From Bacteroidales bacterium (GTDB taxonomy: Bacteria > Bacteroidota > Bacteroidia > Bacteroidales > GCA-2748055), in assembly GCA_029934875.1 (NCBI GenBank), contig JAOZLK010000048.1, positions 1 to 13,621 of the forward strand: 13,621 nt of DNA, read 5' to 3'. The position numbers were made by a program, and so were the translations under genes. Numbering within the stretch: the first letter of the stretch is position 1; each line of letters begins with the position of its first letter. Positions 6,872 to 13,621 of this stretch are shown in pieces. The notes below the pieces were generated by a model. It worked only from the letters and a program-made list of their open reading frames with translations. It was not told the origin of the DNA and ran no database searches.

Positions 6872-9161
6872 TTTTGTATAGCTCGAATCGGCCGGGAATA
6901 TTTTTTCGTGGCCAGTTATTATTAAATAATTCACAATCGGCAGTCTCAAGGAAAGGATCCAGCACCAGCGCAGTAACTTCTTTTTCAAAACTAAATACTT
7001 TACTTGTTTCCAGGTTGTTTCGGGTCCATATTTCAACAGGAATACGGCGGATTTCAGAGCTACCATCGTCAAAACTGAACTGAACGATCAGTGGCATGAT
7101 CATTCCCCCAATGTTCCTGAACTTGATTTGAACATAGAATTTTTCAGCTTTCAGGAGCGCCTTCTCTTCCTTTGACAGGCCCTCCAGATACTGGGTGTAA
7201 TTTTTCAAATCCTCCGGAGATTGCGCATATTCATCATAGCTGTCATAGAAATCACGCATGCCAGGGTCTCTCTCTACCATTGATTCCATCTCCTGGCGAT
7301 TCCTCTGCACAGCAATCTCCTCAGGAATGGCAGATGCCTCAATTTTTAATATCGCCTTCTCATTAGCAGGATTGCCTGAGTTCACTGTAAATACTTCCAC
7401 CTCTTCAATGGAGATATCCACATGATCCGTCCCATAAAACCACCCCCTCCAGAACCAGTCCAGGTCGACGGCTGAAGCATCCTCCATGGTTCGGAAAAAA
7501 TCCTCGGGTGTGGGGTGCCTGAATTTCCATCGCAGCGCATACTGCTTGAAAGCGAAGTCAAAAAGCTCTCTGCCCATGATCGTTTCCCTAAGGATATTCA
7601 ATCCTGTTGCAGGCTTAAAGTACGCATTGGCAAGGAACTGCACCATAAGGTGACCATCGGTCATAATGGGAGCAAGTTGAGTTTTGTCTCCCTTCATATA
7701 ATCTACGATATCACGTGGTCTCCCCATGGGATAAGGGCATTCATGATCCCACTCTCTTTCAGCAATTCCCTCCAGGAAAGTGTTTAATCCTTCATCCATC
7801 CATGTCCACTGCCTTTCATCGGAATTGACAATCATTGGAAAGAAGTTATGACCCACCTCATGGATAATCACCCCGATCATATTCCACTTGGTCATCTCAG
7901 AATAGGTACCATCGGGGAAAGGTCGTCCCGGATTGAATGAAACCATAGGATATTCCATTCCGGCTGTGGCACCGTGTACTGACCAGGCCACCGGATAGGG
8001 ATAGTCAAAGGTATGGCGGGAGTACACTTTCAGTGTATGAGCAACTACCCGGGTCGAATACTGTTCCCATAGAGGATTGCCCTCTGGTGGATATAGAGAC
8101 ATAGCCATCACGGTCCTGTTTCCGAATTTGACAGCCATCGCATCCCAAATAAATCGCCTGGAACTGGCAAAAGCAAAATCGCGTACATTCTCAGCCTTGA
8201 AATGCCAGGTGGATGTCTGCTTCGATTTATTCCTCATGGCACTCCTGGCTTCCTCTTCTGAGAGAACGGTAACAGGAGTTTCAAGGGACTCAGCAGCCAG
8301 ATCCAGCCTGGAAAGCTGCTCCTCCGTAAGTACTTCATCCCCATTTAGCAGTACTCCCGTGGCCCCGATAATATGATCTGAGGGAGCCGTAATTTTCACA
8401 TCAAAATCACCAAAAGTGAGTGCAAATTCGCTGCGTCCCAAAAATTGTTTGTTCTGCCACCCCTCAAAATCGGTATAAGCCGCCATCCTTGGATAAAACT
8501 GTGCAATGGTATAGAGATAGTTTTCATCTTCGGCAAAATACTCCATCCCCGAGCGTCCGAAATGAGTAGCCTGGTTATTGATGTTATACCACCAGCTGAT
8601 ATGGATTTCAAGCTCCTCGTTTGGCGATAAAGGTGCATCAAGATCGATGCGCATCATGGTATGGTTGATGGTATAGCGATAGCTGATCCCATTGCCGTCT
8701 TTAACCTCCCCGATTTTGAAACCCCCATCCAGGGCTTCCATGAAGCGAAACTCACTATCTTCGGCCAGCATGCTTGCAAAATCCTCACTCCCGGAGAAGG
8801 CAAGCCGTTCCGGCATGTAGCTTGGAGTAGATAGCTCTTTAAGGCTTCCATCCGCCCTTACATTCTGATCCAGCTGTATCCACAAGTAATTCAGCTCGTC
8901 GGGAGAGTTGTTATAATAGGTGATCACCTCACTTCCATGGATTTGTTGTTTCTGATCATCCAGGGTAAGCTTGATCTTATAATCGGCCTCCTGCTGCCAG
9001 TACATTGGTCCCGGGGCTCCAGCCGCATTCCTGTATATGTTAGGGGTGGCAAAATCCCTTCCCATCTGCCTGAACACATTTTCAGCCGGTATAAAGGTTC
9101 CCTGGGAAATCAGTGCCTGAAAAAACACGGTTCCTATCAAAATCAGAATAGATCTTTTCAT
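6861..9161 (-). CDS. M1 family zinc metallopeptidase, exported
   Basis: The 766-aa protein has a signal peptide (about 1-20) and a gluzincin centre: HEVGH at 434-438 with the third zinc ligand Glu457 in WMDEGLNTF, the exact HEXXH-18-E spacing of M1. The upstream exopeptidase motif is GMEYP (401-405) instead of GAMEN, retaining its Glu403. Tyr514 (in NAYFKPATG) sits where the transition-state Tyr of M1 enzymes is expected. The N-terminal 60-260 region is the beta-saddle domain, and residues after about 580 form a C-terminal beta domain. It is predicted to remove N-terminal residues from peptides in the periplasm or outside the cell. It starts 9 bases after the GH2 stop, so the two are almost certainly co-transcribed. 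The domain order matches the peptidases common in Bacteroidota; substrate is unknown. Confidence 0.92.
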   Translation of the reverse strand: MKRSILILIGTVFFQALISQGTFIPAENVFRQMGRDFATPNIYRNAAGAPGPMYWQQEADYKIKLTLDDQKQQIHGSEVITYYNNSPDELNYLWIQLDQNVRADGSLKELSTPSYMPERLAFSGSEDFASMLAEDSEFRFMEALDGGFKIGEVKDGNGISYRYTINHTMMRIDLDAPLSPNEELEIHISWWYNINNQATHFGRSGMEYFAEDENYLYTIAQFYPRMAAYTDFEGWQNKQFLGRSEFALTFGDFDVKITAPSDHIIGATGVLLNGDEVLTEEQLSRLDLAAESLETPVTVLSEEEARSAMRNKSKQTSTWHFKAENVRDFAFASSRRFIWDAMAVKFGNRTVMAMSLYPPEGNPLWEQYSTRVVAHTLKVYSRHTFDYPYPVAWSVHGATAGMEYPMVSFNPGRPFPDGTYSEMTKWNMIGVIIHEVGHNFFPMIVNSDERQWTWMDEGLNTFLEGIAEREWDHECPYPMGRPRDIVDYMKGDKTQLAPIMTDGHLMVQFLANAYFKPATGLNILRETIMGRELFDFAFKQYALRWKFRHPTPEDFFRTMEDASAVDLDWFWRGWFYGTDHVDISIEEVEVFTVNSGNPANEKAILKIEASAIPEEIAVQRNRQEMESMVERDPGMRDFYDSYDEYAQSPEDLKNYTQYLEGLSKEEKALLKAEKFYVQIKFRNIGGMIMPLIVQFSFDDGSSEIRRIPVEIWTRNNLETSKVFSFEKEVTALVLDPFLETADCELFNNNWPRKNIPGRFELYKTGK

Positions 9162-9170
9162 ACTGTATCT

Positions 9171-11627
9171 TTAAAGTGCCTCAAGGCTAAGCCTGGCCCT
9201 ATCCATATGCTTCGATTTTAGCTCAACAATTATCTCACCAGGGGCTCCGGTCGACCTGACAATGATTAATCCCTTTCCCCTGAATAATTTAAACTTTCCA
9301 TCGGTAAAACTTCCGTCGTGAAGAGGACTTGCATTACCTGCCGCCAGCAGCTCTCCCTCTCCCGAAACGAAGGCCTCCAGTTCAGAATCATCATTGATAG
9401 CAAGTACTCCCTTTATATCCCTGGCCTCAACTGGTATATACAAAAGAGAATTCCTCTGAGCAGCCAGCGTTTCAATTTCAGGACTAAGGATCAGTTGACT
9501 TGCCTCTTCTGCTGTTTTGAGTGAAACAAGCTCCTCCTTTTCACCGTCAACTCCGCTTGCCATGAGCTCTCCAGGCATGTAATTTACCTCAAATTCAGCA
9601 ATATACCTGTCGGCCGGAAGAATCTTTTTACTTCCGATAAGCCTTCCATTAAGCTCCAGCCTCACTTCAGGGAGTGAGGAATAAACTTTCACTTTCAAGG
9701 GTTTACCTTCTTCACCCTCCCAGTTCCAGCTATTCAGTTCATCATTCCATCCCCAGTATGAGATTCGGGAGAACTTTCCCTCCGGGACAGGTTTGGAAAC
9801 CATGATCTCAAGTTTGCTCTCACCCCAAACCACATCCCGATAATATGACTGTGGCTTCTTGTTTCCCAGGATATCGATATCACCGCACCATGAAAGATAC
9901 CAGGGCCATGGTTGAAGGAACCAGTTTTCACCTCCGGCTGCATCTGACAAATGTACATGACCAATCCCCGACTCCCCGATATAATCCATCCCGGTCCAGA
10001 CAAAGTCCCCGATTACATAAGCATGTTTCTTAACCATCTCCCAATTTTCCCATGCGTGCTGGGGAACCGTTTCAGCCCCATACATAACACGATCCGGGTA
10101 TTTAATATGATCAGGTTCATAATTCAGGTACTGATAGTTATAAGCACAAATATCCATGATCTCAAATGCACCGGCAGTGTGGTCCCATTCTTTCCCGGGA
10201 TTGTCCCAGAACTCGCAGATGGCCTGTGTAACAGGTCTGGTCTGATCCAGCTCTCTGATGGCGCTAATCAGCTTCTTCCCAATCTCAATACCCTCCGGAT
10301 CGGCCCTCTCCTGGATCTCGTTGCCATAGCTCCACATGATCACGCTGGGATGGTTGCGGTCCCGGTAAACCATGGCCTGGATATCTGCCTTATGCCACTC
10401 GGGAAAGTAGTTTGAATAATCCCCTGGTCGCTTGGGCTTCACCCAATGATCGAAAGCCTCATCTATTACAAGCATTCCCAGCTTATCGCAAGCATCCAGA
10501 AAATCCACTGATGGTGGGTTGTGGCTGCACCGGATTGCGTTGAATCCATTCTCCTTCATCACCCTTACCCTGCGAAACTCGGCATCGGGAAAGGCAGCTG
10601 CACCAAGCAAACCATTATCATGATGCATACAGGCGCCCTTCATTAAAATTTCTTTCCCATTAAGTAGTAAACCCCCTTCGGCACTGTACCCGATGGACCT
10701 GATTCCAAAGGTGGTCTCATAACGATCTGTCTCCCTGCCATCGCAATGAAGTGTGATACTGGCCCGGTAGAGATCGGGCTGTTCAGTACTCCATAGCCGG
10801 GGAATCTTAATAGAGCCCGACAGCTTAAGCATGGGGGCAGAAGATCCCTTTGCTGCCATATGCACGGGGTCCAGGACTGTAATTTTTCCTTCAGGAGAAA
10901 TTAACTTTGCCCTGCACTCCAGTTCTGCACCCTCTTCAGGCAAGCCACCTATACGAACATTGATATTGATCCTGGCTGATTCTTCACTGATGTCCCGGGT
11001 AGTAATCTGAACACCCCATGGCGCAATGGATACCGGGTTTAAAATGGAGATGTGAACCGGTCTGTAAATTCCTGCACCTGCAAACCAGCGGGAGTTTTCA
11101 CCTTTGTTGAGTGTCTTGATTGCAATAATATTGATCACACCCGGATCATTTAACCGGGAAGTAATATCAAACTTAAAGGGGGTATACCCATAAACATGCT
11201 CCCCGGTTTTAATACCATTCACCCATAGTTCCATCTGGGTCTGAATCCCGTCAAAATCAAGAATGACATGCTTATCCCTTAATTTTTCAGGTGTCCTGTA
11301 CTCCTTTCGGTACCATGCAATACCGTCTCTCAGGTAGCCCACATCCCTCCCGCCGGGCAGGTTCTTATAAAATGGCCCCTGGTGAAGAGAATCCTGCTGG
11401 GTGTAATCCTCAATACTCCAATCGTGGGGCAGGTGAACTGATTTCCATCCAGATTCATCCAGATCCGGACTGTCTCCATGGGCTATTTCCCCCAATTGGC
11501 AGATCCAATCAGCATTGAAATCTCTCTCTCTGAAGGAGTCATTGCGGGCTGCCTTGTCACATGAGCAAAGGAGGGATATCAATAAGAAAAACAGGCCCCT
11601 GGATATAATTTTACTGGGAAAAAGCAT
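9171..11627 (-). CDS. Glycoside hydrolase family 2 lipoprotein, beta-galactosidase-like
   Basis: From ATG 11627 the product is 818 aa; a TTG three bases earlier is an unlikely start. A lipobox LCSC ends at Cys23. Domain order is the GH2 jelly-roll sugar-binding domain (about 35-195, with HLPHDW and YRKEY), an immunoglobulin-like domain (about 200-305), the TIM barrel (about 310-605) and C-terminal beta domains of DUF4982 type and beyond (about 605-818). The barrel holds FNAIRCSHNPP, the acid/base pair Asn436-Glu437 in WSYGNEIQE, and the likely nucleophile Glu519 in MYGAETVP. It should cleave a beta-linked terminal sugar; galactosidase is the most common activity for this architecture, but glucuronidase or another specificity is possible. 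No SusC/SusD or regulator gene is in view, so this is not an evident polysaccharide-utilisation locus. Confidence 0.92.
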   Translation of the reverse strand: MLFPSKIISRGLFFLLISLLCSCDKAARNDSFRERDFNADWICQLGEIAHGDSPDLDESGWKSVHLPHDWSIEDYTQQDSLHQGPFYKNLPGGRDVGYLRDGIAWYRKEYRTPEKLRDKHVILDFDGIQTQMELWVNGIKTGEHVYGYTPFKFDITSRLNDPGVINIIAIKTLNKGENSRWFAGAGIYRPVHISILNPVSIAPWGVQITTRDISEESARININVRIGGLPEEGAELECRAKLISPEGKITVLDPVHMAAKGSSAPMLKLSGSIKIPRLWSTEQPDLYRASITLHCDGRETDRYETTFGIRSIGYSAEGGLLLNGKEILMKGACMHHDNGLLGAAAFPDAEFRRVRVMKENGFNAIRCSHNPPSVDFLDACDKLGMLVIDEAFDHWVKPKRPGDYSNYFPEWHKADIQAMVYRDRNHPSVIMWSYGNEIQERADPEGIEIGKKLISAIRELDQTRPVTQAICEFWDNPGKEWDHTAGAFEIMDICAYNYQYLNYEPDHIKYPDRVMYGAETVPQHAWENWEMVKKHAYVIGDFVWTGMDYIGESGIGHVHLSDAAGGENWFLQPWPWYLSWCGDIDILGNKKPQSYYRDVVWGESKLEIMVSKPVPEGKFSRISYWGWNDELNSWNWEGEEGKPLKVKVYSSLPEVRLELNGRLIGSKKILPADRYIAEFEVNYMPGELMASGVDGEKEELVSLKTAEEASQLILSPEIETLAAQRNSLLYIPVEARDIKGVLAINDDSELEAFVSGEGELLAAGNASPLHDGSFTDGKFKLFRGKGLIIVRSTGAPGEIIVELKSKHMDRARLSLEAL

Positions 11628-11712
11628 CAATTGTTCTGTGTGAGTTATCTGCCTATTACCGCAAGATAAATAATAAGCCGACCAGATATTAGTTTTTCAC
11701 AATGTTATTCAG

Positions 11713-13263
11713 TTAATCGTGATTGTAGTGCTCATCTCCTCCGTCCCCATCATCCGGGCTTGCCATCACAGTAGCACCCGAAGAAATGGAAACACTTGAG
11801 GCTTCATTGAAGGAGCTCGATTCAGCTCCATTCCTGGCAATTGCGAACAGTTTCTTCGGATTCCACTTTACTTTTCCGGAGATAAATTCGGGCCTGTTGT
11901 AGTTGAAGAGATAGTCCTCATAGAAATCAGGATTCTTCTGCGGCAACACAAATGGCTTAGCTGCAATCCCATTCTCATCAATATGGCTGAACCAGACCTG
12001 CGAGAAGATTCCGTCCTCGCGTTTGCTCACAAACATGAGCCATGAGCCATCACTCGACCAGCTTGGATAACTCTCGGTAAAATCTGAATTGATACCCGGC
12101 AGGGTTATTTCACCCGTTTTCTTATTGTAGAAATAGACATCAGATTCTGGATTGTTAATGGAAAAATAACCGTAATCCAGGCCAATGAATGAAATAAAAT
12201 CCTTCATGGGGGCTTCCCTTGGATGAGAGATGCTCCTTCCAAAATCACTGACACTGATCAAAGTATCCATACTGCCAAACTTCCGGGTCTCCACATCGAA
12301 ACTGATGCTCATAAGCTTGTAAACCCTGGAATCATAAGGTAAGGAATCAATGCTTCTGTCAGCACAGATATAGTATAAACACCGCCCGTCGGTGGACCAG
12401 GATGGGAGGTTTTCAAGTTTAGCTGTGGCAAGCTCAGCAGGCCTTGTTATGCTATTACGCTTCACATCGTAAAGTACAATATCTGAATATTTGTCTGCTA
12501 CATTGGATATCTTCCCAATCCTGGAATGGAAGGACTGACTGATCTTATTAACCGAGAAGGCTACCAGTTCTCCTCCAGGATGCCAGGATGCATATGCGCC
12601 AGCGCTACGGGTTTGTTCAATTTTCGTATCAACAAACTGAATATTCTCACTGTCAGCTATCATAGTCCCCCCATAGGGTCCGCGCATATGGAACAACATC
12701 TGTTCAGGATTGCGAGCATTGAAGGTATGACAATTCATGCAATTTTTATCGCTGATGGAATTAACCATTATGGGGGTTTCCTTAAAGCTCTCCAGGGAGC
12801 GCTGATAAATCCCCATCTCCCCCCAGTTAATATTCGCCGGAGCAATTTTCCTAAAGGCGATGTAAGGATCTATCCTATCTCCCGAAATTTCATTTCTTAC
12901 AGGCATAAGGGCTTCCCAGGGACCTCCCCTATTCTTTTTGTAAACCGAAATAGTCAGAGCACCCCCCCTGTCCTCGTTAAGCAGTTTCTTCCATGACTCC
13001 TTGGGGAAACTAATGCGCCCTTTCGTGCTGCTGATAGTGATGCGCCTGTTCAGACTGTTTGATATTTCGACAACAAATTGTTCTCCCTTGTTTAATATCT
13101 GGAAATTTAATGGGGCAATGTTATATGGAATTGTAAGCGAAGTGTAGTCAGGGTAAAGCTCCGGAGATTCATCACTTTGTTTAAAGTTGCCCGGAACCGG
13201 ATTGCAGCCCATTACCATGGAAAACAGAAACAGAGCTATAAGCTTATTAATTTCTTTTTGCAT
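11713..13263 (-). CDS. PD40/TolB-like beta-propeller lipoprotein with a c-type heme motif
   Basis: The 516-aa product has a lipoprotein signal with lipobox VMGC (Cys20). Residues about 40-140 look like a beta-sandwich. A single CxxCH motif, CMNCH (Cys175, Cys178, His179), follows and predicts one covalently bound heme; Met189 or Met193 are possible distal ligands. The rest is a TolB/PD40-type propeller with repeated blade motifs ASWHPGGELVAF (225-236), PSWSTDGRCLYYI (288-300) and PSWSSDGSWLMFVS (400-413). The C-terminus is acidic (PDDGDGGDEHYNHD, 503-516). It should sit lipid-anchored on the periplasmic or outer face of the envelope. Its start overlaps the upstream gene by 17 bases, which suggests translational coupling and a shared task. 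Role is unknown; electron transfer or redox/ligand sensing are inferences from the heme only. Confidence 0.88.
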   Translation of the reverse strand: MQKEINKLIALFLFSMVMGCNPVPGNFKQSDESPELYPDYTSLTIPYNIAPLNFQILNKGEQFVVEISNSLNRRITISSTKGRISFPKESWKKLLNEDRGGALTISVYKKNRGGPWEALMPVRNEISGDRIDPYIAFRKIAPANINWGEMGIYQRSLESFKETPIMVNSISDKNCMNCHTFNARNPEQMLFHMRGPYGGTMIADSENIQFVDTKIEQTRSAGAYASWHPGGELVAFSVNKISQSFHSRIGKISNVADKYSDIVLYDVKRNSITRPAELATAKLENLPSWSTDGRCLYYICADRSIDSLPYDSRVYKLMSISFDVETRKFGSMDTLISVSDFGRSISHPREAPMKDFISFIGLDYGYFSINNPESDVYFYNKKTGEITLPGINSDFTESYPSWSSDGSWLMFVSKREDGIFSQVWFSHIDENGIAAKPFVLPQKNPDFYEDYLFNYNRPEFISGKVKWNPKKLFAIARNGAESSSFNEASSVSISSGATVMASPDDGDGGDEHYNHD

Positions 13264-13621
13264 AAGGGCTGCTGAATAAAATGTAATACCAGTAGGTGTG
13301 TTTGTATTTTGAAACCCTCTTCATCCTTTCGGCCTGGCTATCCACGTTTGCAACAAGATTGCTGAAATCGGAGAATTCCTCAACAGTATTCTTGCTGATG
13401 GCATAATCTGAAAGGGCTGACGAATTACTTTCTTTTTTTGACACGTAGATCATCAGTGCTTCCTCAACAGCCTTAGGAAATGTTTCATGGCCCTGTTTTT
13501 TAAACTGGGGAAGAAGAGCCACCACTCCGCCAATATTATGTTTTAGTAAATAACCCGCCACCAGGAACTCAAAGGCCATGTTGTTGCCCGGGTTGCTACT
13601 GTAAAACATCAAGAGTTTCCG
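13247..13621 (-). CDS. C-terminal part of a probable DUF6057 protein (cut by window edge)
   Basis: The frame is open to the end of the window, so only the last 124 or so codons are seen, ending at TAA 13247-13249; the start lies outside. The visible part is soluble and alpha-helical, with SNPGNNMAFEFLVAGYLLKH near its beginning, EEALMIYVSKK in the middle and a late aromatic TYWYYILF. This pattern recalls the C-terminus of DUF6057 proteins of Bacteroidota, which carry an N-terminal membrane region and helical repeats; that assignment is from memory and needs a profile search. It overlaps the heme propeller gene by 17 bases and would be translated first. Confidence 0.6.
   Translation of the reverse strand, partial: RKLLMFYSSNPGNNMAFEFLVAGYLLKHNIGGVVALLPQFKKQGHETFPKAVEEALMIYVSKKESNSSALSDYAISKNTVEEFSDFSNLVANVDSQAERMKRVSKYKHTYWYYILFSSPYAKRN

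Noticed and set aside
9951..10415. 154-aa plus-strand open frame
   Set aside because: It lies fully inside the GH2 catalytic barrel on the opposite strand and has no family features.
9171..11627. Complete polysaccharide-utilisation locus
   Set aside because: There is a GH2 gene but no SusC/SusD pair, sensor or other glycosidase in the window.
11631..11712. Promoter or terminator between the propeller and GH2 genes
   Set aside because: The 85-base gap has only partial box matches and 5-base inverted repeats, not enough to call either.
12526..12996. 156-aa plus-strand open frame
   Set aside because: It lies opposite the heme propeller gene, whose frame carries the CxxCH and PD40 motifs; this one has none.

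Overview
The window looks like a chromosomal piece of an environmental member of the Bacteroidota, probably Bacteroidales/Marinilabiliales-like. The evidence is a secreted protein ending in a type IX secretion (T9SS) type A sorting domain, several lipoproteins with Bacteroidota-style lipoboxes, a GH2 glycosidase with a DUF4982-like region, AT-rich intergenic spacers and the lack of clear Shine-Dalgarno sequences. I see no tRNA, rRNA, CRISPR array, transposase or phage gene.

Layout, left to right. Positions 1-303 hold no convincing gene, only AT-rich leader DNA. A small lipoprotein (304-888, +) follows and ends at a near-ideal UUCG-loop terminator (915-944). Next comes a plus-strand group: an acetylserotonin O-methyltransferase-like gene (1069-2059), a 173-aa polytopic membrane protein (2137-2658) and a second class I SAM methyltransferase (2682-3216). 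Both methyltransferases appear broken by short out-of-frame internal deletions, and the membrane gene between them is intact. A long hairpin (about 2074-2133) sits directly before the membrane gene start. A YhiN/HI0933-type flavoprotein (3246-4490, -) and an S12-type serine hydrolase (4550-5701, +) diverge from a 60-bp gap.

From 5691 rightward everything is on the minus strand. In transcription order (right to left) there are: the C-terminal part of a probable DUF6057 protein running off the window edge; a one-heme c-type PD40/TolB-like beta-propeller lipoprotein whose start overlaps it by 17 bp; after an 85-bp gap, a GH2 glycosidase lipoprotein; 9 bp later an M1 metallopeptidase; and after 153 bp a DUF2271-PKD-T9SS secreted protein. 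Most of these products are exported, so this half looks like a cell-envelope and extracellular degradation region.

The points most worth a second look are the parallel decay of two methyltransferases around an intact membrane gene, the start-proximal hairpin, and the heme-bearing propeller lipoprotein coupled to a DUF6057-like partner. I found no complete new defence or mobile system.
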